DNA from: Planctomycetota bacterium
Lineage (GTDB): Bacteria > Planctomycetota > PLA2
Length of the DNA: 7,820 bases
Assembly (NCBI GenBank): GCA_023150495.1
Contig: JAKLKT010000120.1
Location: 1 to 7,820 of the forward strand
Direction of reading: 5' to 3'
Below are positions 1 to 6,017 of the stretch, one piece after another; the first letter of the stretch is position 1; every line of letters starts with the position of its first letter. A program made the translations under genes and the position numbers. Under the pieces are notes generated by a model. The model ran no database searches. It was given only the letters and a program-made list of their open reading frames with translations, and had not been told where the DNA came from.

Positions 1-125
1 CCGAGGCGGCGCGCGCGATCGTCGGCGAGCCGCCGCCCGAGTGGCCGGGGTTCAGCTTCGATCCGACGCGGCGCTACGTCGCGATGACGCGCGCGAAGGA
101 GATCGTGGAGGATCTCGTCCGGTGA
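1..125 (+). CDS. C-terminal fragment of an unrecognised protein
   Basis: An open frame enters from the left edge (first full codon at base 3) and ends at TGA 123-125, giving the last 40 residues. The tail reads EWPGFSFDPTRRY followed by a charged helix-like end, KEIVEDLVR. I do not recognise the family from this piece. Codon use is GC-rich like the neighbours. Its stop codon overlaps the GTG start of hemW in a GTGA arrangement, so the two are probably cotranscribed and translationally coupled. Why this frame is believed: it stays open to the window edge and its stop fits exactly with the family-expected start of hemW. It could be almost any enzyme; the upstream sequence is needed. Confidence 0.6.
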   Translation, partial: EAARAIVGEPPPEWPGFSFDPTRRYVAMTRAKEIVEDLVR

Positions 126-1240
126 CCGCGCCCTCGCTCTACGTCCACATCCCGTTCTGCGAGACGAAGTGCCCGTACTGCGACTTCAACTCGTTCGCCG
201 TCCTTGGCCGCGACGTCGACGGGTACCTCGACGCGCTCCGCCGCGAGATGGACGCGCGCGGCGTGCCCCCGGACCCCCCCACCGTCTTCATCGGGGGCGG
301 CACGCCGACGGTCGTTTCGCCCGGACAGCTCGCGCGCTACATGAAGGACATCGTCGCGCGCCTCCGCCCCGATCCCCTTCGCGAGTTCACGGTCGAGGCG
401 AACCCGGGCTCGCTCACGCGGGAGAAGGTCGCGATCCTGAAGGAGCATGGCGTCAACCGCGTGAGCCTCGGCGCGCAGTCGCTCTTCGCGCACCACCTGA
501 AGGCGCTCGGCCGCGTGCACGACGTGGCCGATGTCGCGGACGCCTACGCCATCGTTCGCGAGGGCGGCATCCCGCGCGTGAACCTCGACTTCATCTACGG
601 CGTCCCGGGGATGACGCTCGCGGAGTGGGCGGCAACGCTCGAGACCGCGATCTCATGGCGGCCCGACCACCTCTCGTGCTACGCGCTCATCTTCGAGCCC
701 GGCACGGAGTTCCACGCGCGGCGATCCGCGGGCAGGCTGAAGCCGATCGCCGAGGATCGCGAGCTCGCGATGTTCCGCTACACGGAGCGCCGGCTGAGCC
801 GCGCGGGGATCTTCCGCTACGAGATCTCGAACTTCGCGCGGCCGGGCGAGGAGTGCAGGCACAACCTCGTCTACTGGCGCAACCAGGAGTACGCGGGGTA
901 TGGCGCGGGGGCGTTCAGCTACGTCGGCGGCCGCCGCACCGGGAACGAGCGGAACCTCGCGAGGTACGCCGACGCGGTGCGCGCGAGAGGCGACGCGATC
1001 TCGAGCGAGGAGCGGCTCACGGGCGAGTCCGCGGCGCGGGAGGCCATCGTGCTCGCGCTGCGCACCGCGGAGGGTGTCGATGTCGGTGCGGTCGAGCGCC
1101 GCTACGGGGTCGATCTGGGGGGGCTCCGGGGGACCATCGCGCGGATGCGCGGGCTCGGGCTCGTCGCGCCGGACGGGCCGCTCCGTCTCGCGCGCCGCGG
1201 CTGGCGCGTGGCGGACGAGGTCGCGGCGGCGTTCCTGTGA
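122..1240 (+). CDS. hemW: HemW-family radical SAM heme chaperone (formerly 'oxygen-independent coproporphyrinogen III oxidase-like')
   Basis: The 372-residue product has the radical SAM cluster motif C-x3-C-x2-C at Cys13, Cys17 and Cys20, followed by D-F. Phe22 stands where true HemN has a fourth cysteine, which is the pattern of the HemW branch. Other family marks are YVHIPFC (7-13), the SAM-binding GGGTP (58-62), EANPGS (93-97 region), GVPGMT (160-165), H-N-x-x-Y-W (247-252) and a C-terminal HemN_C domain from about residue 298. HemW proteins bind heme and a 4Fe-4S cluster and are thought to deliver heme to membrane enzymes rather than oxidise coproporphyrinogen. The GTG at 122 is chosen because the family begins just before YVHIPFC. 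An in-frame GTG at 41 would add 27 unrelated residues encoded inside the upstream gene. A GGAGG lies about 10 bases before GTG 122, and the start overlaps the upstream stop, suggesting coupling. The gene converges with the metallophosphoesterase. Confidence 0.95.
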   Translation: MTAPSLYVHIPFCETKCPYCDFNSFAVLGRDVDGYLDALRREMDARGVPPDPPTVFIGGGTPTVVSPGQLARYMKDIVARLRPDPLREFTVEANPGSLTREKVAILKEHGVNRVSLGAQSLFAHHLKALGRVHDVADVADAYAIVREGGIPRVNLDFIYGVPGMTLAEWAATLETAISWRPDHLSCYALIFEPGTEFHARRSAGRLKPIAEDRELAMFRYTERRLSRAGIFRYEISNFARPGEECRHNLVYWRNQEYAGYGAGAFSYVGGRRTGNERNLARYADAVRARGDAISSEERLTGESAAREAIVLALRTAEGVDVGAVERRYGVDLGGLRGTIARMRGLGLVAPDGPLRLARRGWRVADEVAAAFL

Positions 1241-1256
1241 GGCCGCACCGACGCGC

Positions 1257-1275
1257 GCCCCCGGAGCCCCCCCAC
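1257..1275 (-). repeat. G-rich dispersed motif downstream of the metallophosphoesterase
   Basis: Read on the minus strand this is GTGGGGGGGCTCCGGGGGC, starting 2 bases after the metallophosphoesterase TAG and identical to the copy after parB. It occupies most of the 37-bp gap between the convergent hemW and metallophosphoesterase genes. GGAG before the G run and CTCC inside it could form a short hairpin in the metallophosphoesterase transcript. Confidence 0.65.
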
Positions 1276-1277
1276 TC

Positions 1278-2006
1278 CTACTTGCCGAGACGCAGCCGCT
1301 CGCCGAGGATCCGCGGCAGCCGGTTCTGCTCGATCGCCCGGATCGCGCCGTCCACGTCGTAGGCGACGCGCTTGATCCAGACCTTTCTCTCCTTCGTGTC
1401 GAAGACCGCGTAGGCGGCCTTCGGGTTCTCGTCGCGGGGTTGGCCGACGGAGCCGACGTTGATGAGGACCTTCTCGCACGCGTCGACGTCGATCGTGCTC
1501 TCCATCGTCCACCCCACCACGCCCTCCCGCAGGTAGAAGGAGATCGGGATGTGCGAGTGGCCCACGAACCCGCACCGCGTCTGCATCTCCTGGAGGCTCA
1601 GGTGCGCGTCGTATTGCGTCTGGATGTAGTCGAACGCGTGCGCGTCGTAAATGGTCGCGTGCGCTAGAGTTACGTCCGGGTCCACGTTCGCCATGATCGG
1701 CAGGGCCTGGAGGAACGCGAGATCCTCCTTCGTCAGCGCCTCGCGCGTCCAGAGGACGGCGGACTTGGCGTAGGAGTTGAAGAACTCGAGCGTGAGCTTC
1801 TCGCAGACGGCGAAGTCGTGGTTGCCCGCGACGATGTGGCTCGTGATCGCGCGCGTCCGCTCGATGCACTCGTGGGGGTGCGCGCCGTACCCGACGAGGT
1901 CGCCGGTGCACAGGTAGACGTCGATCCCCTCGTGCTCGTAGGCCTTCAGGACGGCGTCGAGCGCGTGCAGGTTGCCGTGGATGTCGCCAAAGATTCCGTA
2001 GCGCAC
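1278..2006 (-). CDS. Calcineurin-like metallophosphoesterase (Metallophos_2 / YfcE-like)
   Basis: The 242-residue protein carries the complete set of metal-binding motifs of this superfamily: GDIHGN (7-12, Asp8 and His10), GDLVGYG (35-41, Asp36), GNHD (61-64), a histidine at 116 (AHAT) and GHSH (149-152). NVGSVGQPRD (183-192) is typical of small ApaH/YfcE-like phosphoesterases. Members hydrolyse phosphomono- or diesters using two metal ions; the substrate cannot be read from sequence. There is no signal peptide, so it is probably cytoplasmic. The GTG at 2006 is chosen because the family begins immediately before YGIFGDIHGN. The frame stays open upstream to about 2693 but there is only the antiparallel-frame shadow of the permease. 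The start lies 5 bases after the permease stop, with only a weak Shine-Dalgarno, so translation is probably coupled. It is the last gene of its cluster. Confidence 0.9.
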   Translation of the reverse strand: MRYGIFGDIHGNLHALDAVLKAYEHEGIDVYLCTGDLVGYGAHPHECIERTRAITSHIVAGNHDFAVCEKLTLEFFNSYAKSAVLWTREALTKEDLAFLQALPIMANVDPDVTLAHATIYDAHAFDYIQTQYDAHLSLQEMQTRCGFVGHSHIPISFYLREGVVGWTMESTIDVDACEKVLINVGSVGQPRDENPKAAYAVFDTKERKVWIKRVAYDVDGAIRAIEQNRLPRILGERLRLGK

Positions 2007-2011
2007 GCCGC

Positions 2012-2728
2012 TCAGCTCTCGGTCCTGATGGGGGCCCTCAACGTCAGTCGAAGATAGGTGATTACCAAGAATACGACGGAATAGAGCACGGAGTATAGGG
2101 CCAGCCAGCCTGGCGAGGGGGAGCGGCTCGCTTCGAGTCCGAAGAGCCCGAAGGAGGGCAGGATGCGGCCGAGGAGGCCGTCGCCCGCGGCGTCGCCGGC
2201 CACGAAGAGGGCGAGGAGAAGCACCGGCGCGAAGAGGCGGCTCGTGATCGCGGAGAGGGCGAGCGCTGCCGCCGAGAGGACGGGCGCCACGAGGAGGACG
2301 CGCAGGAAGCCCCGGAGCAGCGCCGCGGGCAGAAGCGGCCCCTGCGCTGCGCCGCCCGCGACGGCGAGGACCGAGGCGACCCCGGCCGCGGTGAGTCCGC
2401 AGACCAGGAGGGTGGCCGCGATGAGGCCCAGGAACCGGCCGAGGAGGTAGGTGACGAGATCGACCGGCTGGCTCAGGATCAGGAGGTAGGTGCCGCGCTC
2501 CAGATCGGAGCGGATGAGGGAGGTCCCGAGGAAGGCGGCGGTGACGAGCACCGCGAGGAGCATGCTCGAGATGGCGAGGTTGACCGCCTCGGGCGTCGCG
2601 TCGCCGAAGGCAAACGGGCGCAGGAGCGTCGAGACGAGCCCGAGCGCAACTATCGTGGCGACAGCGATATAGGCGAATGGGCGCCTGAGGCACTCACGCC
2701 ATGCGTTGGCAGCGATCGCGAGAATCAT
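2012..2728 (-). CDS. ABC-2 type transporter permease subunit
   Basis: The 238-residue protein is strongly hydrophobic, with about six membrane segments near residues 18-37, 52-71, 96-122, 134-157, 164-180 and 208-227. Between the second and third it has the sequence LERGTYLLILSQPV followed by LLGRF, a cytoplasmic loop pattern common in NosY-like ABC-2 permeases (E-x-G-T near the coupling helix, then an LLGK/R-like segment). Such proteins pair with an ATPase to export drugs, lipids or polysaccharides, or act in cofactor and gliding systems; the cargo here is unknown. No ATPase gene is adjacent: the gene before it is an acylphosphatase and the gene after it a metallophosphoesterase. Its ATG overlaps the acylphosphatase TGA as ATGA. 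Assignment to the ABC-2 superfamily rests on topology and this loop; another integral membrane protein is possible. Confidence 0.8.
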   Translation of the reverse strand: MILAIAANAWRECLRRPFAYIAVATIVALGLVSTLLRPFAFGDATPEAVNLAISSMLLAVLVTAAFLGTSLIRSDLERGTYLLILSQPVDLVTYLLGRFLGLIAATLLVCGLTAAGVASVLAVAGGAAQGPLLPAALLRGFLRVLLVAPVLSAAALALSAITSRLFAPVLLLALFVAGDAAGDGLLGRILPSFGLFGLEASRSPSPGWLALYSVLYSVVFLVITYLRLTLRAPIRTES

Positions 2729-3000
2729 CGGTGGATCCCGAACCCCACGAACTCCCCTGTGCCGGTGCCGACATCCTGGGCTTCGGCCGTGATGTACCGG
2801 GCGAGCGCCTCACGGACACGACGGGCGGCCTCGTCATTGGCGGTGGGCGGCCCCTCGATGACGAGCTCAACCCGTCCGTCGGGGAGGTTCTTGACATATC
2901 CAGCGATCGGTAGTCCTCTTAGGGCGGACTCAGTGCGCCACCGGAACCCGACTCCCTGGACATTCCCGGAATAGAGGATGCGGCGACGCTCAAGCGCCAT
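2725..3000 (-). CDS. acyP: Acylphosphatase
   Basis: The 91-residue protein has the usual size of the family and both catalytic residues. The signature GNVQGVGFR (12-20) contains Arg20, which binds the phosphate, and YVKNLPDGRVE (35-45) contains Asn38, which positions the water. The C-terminal GEFVGFGI matches the closing beta strand of the ferredoxin-like fold. Acylphosphatases hydrolyse carboxyl-phosphate bonds such as acetyl phosphate or 1,3-bisphosphoglycerate in the cytoplasm; the physiological role is often unclear. The ATG at 3000 is chosen because AAGGAG (3011-3006 on the minus strand) lies 5 bases upstream. A GTG at 3024 would add eight residues and lacks such a site. It is the first gene of the leftward cluster and its TGA overlaps the permease ATG. 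Confidence 0.95.
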   Translation of the reverse strand: MALERRRILYSGNVQGVGFRWRTESALRGLPIAGYVKNLPDGRVELVIEGPPTANDEAARRVREALARYITAEAQDVGTGTGEFVGFGIHR

Positions 3001-3105
3001 TCGGGCTCCTTCCCTTGATACCACGGGGCCGGACTTTCCACGTGGAAAGTCGGCCGCTCGTAGTAGGATGATCCACGCAACACCACTACCTATAGTGAGG
3101 GATGC
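3001..3105. promoter_or_regulatory. Divergent control region between acylphosphatase and parB
   Basis: This 105-bp gap must hold the promoters for both the leftward acylphosphatase cluster and rightward parB. It contains the 20-bp palindrome at 3032-3051 (listed separately) and TATAGT at 3091-3096, a passable -10 for parB. That hexamer is only 10 bases from the start codon and has no good -35 partner, so parB would have almost no leader if it were used. TTGATA at 3015-3020 resembles a -35 but has no -10 at the right distance. I cannot assign a leftward promoter with confidence. Confidence 0.5.
3032..3051. promoter_or_regulatory. parS-like ParB-binding palindrome
   Basis: GACTTTCCACGTGGAAAGTC is a perfect 20-bp palindrome. 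GGCC on each side extends the symmetry if one extra G at 3031 is skipped. The central TTCCACGTGGAA matches the core of bacterial chromosomal parS sites (general form TGTTYCACGTGRAACA). The outer two positions of each half-site differ: CT instead of TG on the left and AG instead of CA on the right. It lies 54 bp upstream of the parB start codon and is the only CACGTG I found in the window. I infer a ParB nucleation site that may also autoregulate parB. A different dimeric regulator binding a CACGTG box is the main alternative. Confidence 0.6.
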
Positions 3106-3972
3106 ATGGCGGCGGAACGGAAGCTCGGACGCGGCCTGGACTCGCTCCTAGGCGAGGCAAGGGCCCAGGAAGGCGAGGAGATCCTGAACCTCGCGCTCGA
3201 CCAGATCCACCGGAGCCCGCACCAGCCCCGCCACGACTTCGACGAGGCCGCGCTCGAGGAGCTCGCCGCCTCCATCCGGGCCAACGGCGTCCTCCAGCCC
3301 ATCATCGTGCGGCCGGGCGCCATCGGCTACGAGATCGTCGCCGGCGAACGGCGCGCGAGGGCCGCGAAGATGGCGGGTCTCGGGGCTGTGCCCGCGATCG
3401 TGCGCCGGTACAGTGATGAGGACACCCTCGTCCTGAGCCTCGTCGAGAACATCCAGCGCGCGGACCTCAACGCGATCGACCGCGCGTCGGCCTACCGCCG
3501 GCTCGTGTCCCACCTGAACGTCACGCAGGACGAGGTGGCGCGCCGGCTCGGCCTCGACCCGTCGTCCGTCAGCAACATGATCCGCCTCCTCGATCTGCCG
3601 CCGGAGGTGCAGGAGCTCGTGCGGGGCGGCGGGCTCTCGATGGGGCACGCGCGGGCAATCCTCGGCCTCTCGGACGGGATCGACCGGATCCGCCTCGCGG
3701 AGCGCGTGATCCGCGAGGAGCTGTCGGTCCGCGCCGTCGAGCGCCTGATCCGCGACGGAGCGACGGCGCCCAAGCGCCGCGTCGTGCCCAGGAAGGCGCC
3801 CCAGGTGATGGCGCTCGAGAGCGAGCTCCGGGGGATCCTCGGCACGAAGGTGCGCATCGAGGATCGCCGCGGCAAGGGCCGGATCGTGATCGACTACTAC
3901 TCTCCGGAGGAGTTCGAGCGCCTCGTCGACGCCCTCCGGGGCGAGCGCGGCTTCTCGCGGACGGACCTGTAG
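3106..3972 (+). CDS. parB: Chromosome-partitioning protein ParB (Spo0J family, CTP-dependent DNA clamp)
   Basis: At 288 residues this is a normal-length chromosomal ParB. In order: an N-terminal KLGRGLDSLL (6-15), the LGRGL motif that stimulates ParA; the N-terminal CTP-binding domain with GERRARA (80-86) and ENIQRADLN (114-122); a helix-turn-helix around 139-162 (TQDEVARRLGLDPSSVSNMI) for parS recognition; a linker rich in Arg and Lys (about 216-232); and a C-terminal dimerisation domain ending in RIVIDYYSPEEFERLVDAL (259-277). ParB loads at parS, slides as a CTP-bound clamp and works with ParA and SMC in segregation. The ATG at 3106 follows GAGG (3097-3100) by 5 bases; an ATG at 3102 is out of frame. 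Unusually, parA is not upstream. Instead an acylphosphatase diverges, with a parS-like palindrome between them. Confidence 0.97.
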   Translation: MAAERKLGRGLDSLLGEARAQEGEEILNLALDQIHRSPHQPRHDFDEAALEELAASIRANGVLQPIIVRPGAIGYEIVAGERRARAAKMAGLGAVPAIVRRYSDEDTLVLSLVENIQRADLNAIDRASAYRRLVSHLNVTQDEVARRLGLDPSSVSNMIRLLDLPPEVQELVRGGGLSMGHARAILGLSDGIDRIRLAERVIREELSVRAVERLIRDGATAPKRRVVPRKAPQVMALESELRGILGTKVRIEDRRGKGRIVIDYYSPEEFERLVDALRGERGFSRTDL

Positions 3973-3981
3973 CGCGGCGAG

Positions 3982-4000
3982 GTGGGGGGGCTCCGGGGGC
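3982..4000 (+). repeat. G-rich dispersed motif downstream of parB
   Basis: GTGGGGGGGCTCCGGGGGC begins 9 bases after the parB stop codon. It is identical over 19 bases to the reverse complement of 1257-1275. Confidence 0.65.
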
Positions 4001-4031
4001 CAAGGGAGGCAGCGGGGCCTAGGGTGCAGGA

Positions 4032-4046
4032 GGGCCGGAACGGCCC
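4032..4046. repeat. Short GC inverted repeat in the parB-cyclophilin gap
   Basis: GGGCCG and CGGCCC are separated by GAA, giving a 6-bp hairpin. GGGGCC near 4015 and GGCCCC at 4061-4066 could form an outer stem around it. It lies between two convergent genes and may help end transcription, but in DNA this GC-rich such short repeats are not rare. Confidence 0.4.
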
Positions 4047-4092
4047 ACGCCTGAGCCTCCGGCCCCTGCGCGGGGCGCCCCCGAGGTATTCG

Positions 4093-4116
4093 CGGGTGGC
4101 CGCGAGCGGCCACCCG
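4093..4116. terminator. Likely bidirectional terminator hairpin between convergent genes
   Basis: Two perfect 11-base arms, CGGGTGGCCGC and GCGGCCACCCG, are separated by GA; in RNA this folds as a 10-bp stem with a four-base loop. It sits 13 bases past the stop codon of the leftward cyclophilin-like gene and about 120 bases past parB, where both transcripts need to end. There is no T tract on either side, so it is not a canonical intrinsic terminator. It may act as a 3'-end stabilising hairpin or work with Rho. Confidence 0.6.
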
Positions 4117-4129
4117 GCGGGGCCGGCGC

Positions 4130-5578
4130 CTACTTCCCCGCCGGCTTGTCCTGCGCTGCGCCGGACTCCTGCCGCTGGATGCGCTCGCCCTTCGGGTCGG
4201 CCTTGTCCGCGTCGACGATGTCAGCGGGGAACGGCACGTCGAGGCCCAGCCTGATCTCGCCCGCCGCGTCGGGCTTCCTCATGAGGCGGCCGCAGAACGC
4301 GGCGTCACCCTCGAGCGGCTGGACCGGCGCGCCCGACAGCGTGGCGATCGACCTCTCGCCCTCGGCCAGCGGGAAGTCGTGCTCCATGGCCTTGCCGTTC
4401 TCGTAAATGATGACCTTGTGCAGGGTTGCGGGATCCACGATCAGGTCGCGCGTGGCGATCGTGGAGAAGTCCGCGTCATCCTTGAAGGTGGGGTGCTGTC
4501 CGGCCGTCATCCGCGAGGCGAGCCTGTCGACGATCCCCTGGCCCTCGACGACGCGGGCGAACGGCGTGTGCCGCTTGTCCAGGTCGACGTCCGTGTCCGT
4601 CATGATCATGAACTGGACGCCGTTATCCCAGTCCGCGTCCGCGGGCATCTGGGAGGTGACGATCCCCCTCCGGTGGGCGATCCGGTAGCGGCCGCCCTCC
4701 GGGGCGATCTCGTAGCCGACACCGCCGCTGCCCCAGCGCTGGATGTGCTTCTTGTTCTGCGGGTCGTTGTAGAAGAACGTGAAGGGGTCGCCGCCCATCA
4801 CCCCGAGCGGCTTGTCGGCGTCGGCCTTCCGCGCGAAGTGGAACAGCGTCCCGTTGTAAACACCTTTCCGCGCGAGGGTTACGAAGTTCTTCATGTGCTC
4901 GGGGCACAGCTCGGAGAAGAACTGGATGTGCACGTCGCCCTCGCTCGTGCGCAGCACCGCGACGACGGACGGGTTGGGAAGGGGCTCCGTGTACGCGTTG
5001 GAGTCGACCCAGGAGAGATCCTCGCGCACCTGCCTCAGGAGCGCGGCCGTCGGGGCGGCCGACCCGGACGTGAACCAGTTCTGCTTCGTGATCAGCAGCT
5101 CGTCGAACTTCGGCTGCTCGAGCTCCTCGAGGAACCCGACCGCCTTCTGGAGGTGGGGGCGCCGCTCGTCGGCGGACGCCTTGTCGGCCGTCCATGCCTC
5201 GCGGTAGTTGCAGATCGCGAGGAGCCAGAGCGCCTCGCCCTCGGACTTCGTCCCCCGCAGCTGGCCGAGGTAGGACTCGAGGGCAATGAGCTCCGTCTTC
5301 GCGGACTCGTCGGCGACGAGCTTCCTCTTCACGGCGTCGGCGCGCTGCCAGAGCGCCGCGAAGTCCGAAGGCTCGGACGAGGGGCGGAGGTTCAGGAAGA
5401 AGATCATCCCGAGCGTCACGAGGAGCGCGATCGCCGCCATCGCGGTGTAGAAGCCGCGGCGCTCGCGGACCTTCGCCATCGCCGCGTCGAAGGTGTGCCG
5501 CACCTCGTCCGGGTCGGGAAGGGGGATGGGGGGGCGCTCGTGCGCCTTCGGGTCCTTCTGATGCAACGGGTTGCTCAT
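4130..5578 (-). CDS. Membrane-anchored cyclophilin-type peptidyl-prolyl isomerase-like protein
   Basis: The 482-residue protein begins with a Pro-rich, charged cytoplasmic stretch (1-42), then one membrane helix (about 43-63, no cleavage site). A helical, TPR-like region follows (about 70-165), then a cyclophilin domain (about 204-358), and a C-terminal extension with a Lys/Asp-rich end. The N-in, C-out topology would place the isomerase domain outside the inner membrane, like PpiD-type chaperones. Cyclophilin landmarks are NFVTLARKGVYNGTLFH (231-247), MGGDPF (261-266), NGVQFMI (319-325) and HTPFARVVEGQ (337-347). Several active-site residues are altered: Phe248 replaces the catalytic Arg of FHR, Met261 the Gln before GGD, and Met324 the second Phe of SQFF. 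It may therefore be a weak isomerase or only a binding protein. Its ATG is 10 bases after the lipoprotein stop; the Shine-Dalgarno is weak. Confidence 0.85.
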   Translation of the reverse strand: MSNPLHQKDPKAHERPPIPLPDPDEVRHTFDAAMAKVRERRGFYTAMAAIALLVTLGMIFFLNLRPSSEPSDFAALWQRADAVKRKLVADESAKTELIALESYLGQLRGTKSEGEALWLLAICNYREAWTADKASADERRPHLQKAVGFLEELEQPKFDELLITKQNWFTSGSAAPTAALLRQVREDLSWVDSNAYTEPLPNPSVVAVLRTSEGDVHIQFFSELCPEHMKNFVTLARKGVYNGTLFHFARKADADKPLGVMGGDPFTFFYNDPQNKKHIQRWGSGGVGYEIAPEGGRYRIAHRRGIVTSQMPADADWDNGVQFMIMTDTDVDLDKRHTPFARVVEGQGIVDRLASRMTAGQHPTFKDDADFSTIATRDLIVDPATLHKVIIYENGKAMEHDFPLAEGERSIATLSGAPVQPLEGDAAFCGRLMRKPDAAGEIRLGLDVPFPADIVDADKADPKGERIQRQESGAAQDKPAGK

Positions 5579-5588
5579 TTGCGATGGC

Positions 5589-6017
5589 CTACTTGCGATA
5601 GTTGACTCTGACGACGATGGAGAGGTTGTCCTGCATGCCGGCGCCAGGCCTCGGGATGCGGTCGATGTCCACGATGCAGCGGTCGTCGCCCTTCACGAAG
5701 AACAGGCGCATCGACCCCGACTGGGCGCCTTCGTCGCCGGCGAAGGTCCAGCTGTACGGCGGGGCGACCATCCGCTCCTTGTAGAAGCGGACGGCGTCCG
5801 CCTCCGCGCCCTGCCAGTCGAATGCGAAGCGCCCGCAGCGGAAGGTCGGGCGCCGGTAGGCGAAGGACTTGCCGTCGGCCTGGAGGTAGGTCGCGCCCCG
5901 GGGCGCCACGACATCCTCGAAGATCGTCGTGGAGAGCGCCGTGCCCGCGGGGGGCGGGGACTTGCAGGCGGCCGCGAGCAGGAGCAGCGCGGCAGGGGCG
6001 ACGCGCGCGAGGGTCAT
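5589..6017 (-). CDS. Small predicted lipoprotein, function unknown
   Basis: The 142-residue protein starts with a short lipoprotein signal: Arg5, a hydrophobic run (6-17) and Cys18 after AAA, followed by KSPPP. The mature part of about 125 residues contains RCGRFAFDW, FYKERM and RLFFVKGDDRCIVDIDR. This resembles small lipoproteins with an 'R-x-G ... FYxxxM ... L-x-F-x-K' layout, but I cannot name the family. Two further cysteines (in RCGRF and DRCIV) could form a disulfide. The ATG at 6017 overlaps the acyl-CoA dehydrogenase TGA as ATGA and has GGAGG (6029-6025 on the minus strand) 7 bases upstream, so it is a strongly supported start. The frame stays open far upstream, to about 7244, but that part is the dehydrogenase gene read in another frame. 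The cyclophilin-like gene follows after 10 bases, which suggests a shared envelope role. Confidence 0.85.
   Translation of the reverse strand: MTLARVAPAALLLLAAACKSPPPAGTALSTTIFEDVVAPRGATYLQADGKSFAYRRPTFRCGRFAFDWQGAEADAVRFYKERMVAPPYSWTFAGDEGAQSGSMRLFFVKGDDRCIVDIDRIPRPGAGMQDNLSIVVRVNYRK

Noticed and set aside
41..121. Upstream GTG start for hemW giving 27 extra residues
   Set aside because: The extension lies inside the preceding gene, is not HemW-like, and the GTG at 122 matches both the family start and the stop overlap.
2442..2492. AGGAGGTAGGTG repeated twice about 39 bases apart
   Set aside because: Both encode T-Y-L-L within the permease loop and membrane segment; a chance repeat of codons is the simplest reading.
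2007..2693. Long N-terminal extension of the metallophosphoesterase frame (471 residues in all)
   Set aside because: The added part is Arg/Pro/Gly-rich out-of-frame sequence under the permease gene, which has clear membrane segments in its own frame.
3015..3096. A sigma-70 promoter for parB from TTGATA (3015) or TATAGT (3091)
   Set aside because: The two hexamers are too far apart to pair, and neither has a suitable partner, so I did not call a promoter beyond describing the region.
3102..3416. Alternative ATG at 3102 opening a 104-codon frame over the parB start
   Set aside because: It overlaps parB in another frame and its product is Arg/Pro-rich shadow sequence; the ParB frame is conserved from its first residues.
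3148..4113. 321-codon minus-strand open frame opposite parB
   Set aside because: ParB is unmistakable on the plus strand; the antisense frame shows only shadow composition.
4379..5605. 408-codon plus-strand open frame opposite the cyclophilin-like gene
   Set aside because: Its composition (Val, Arg, Leu, Gly, Asp repeats) is that of an antisense shadow in GC-rich DNA; the minus-strand frame has recognisable domains.
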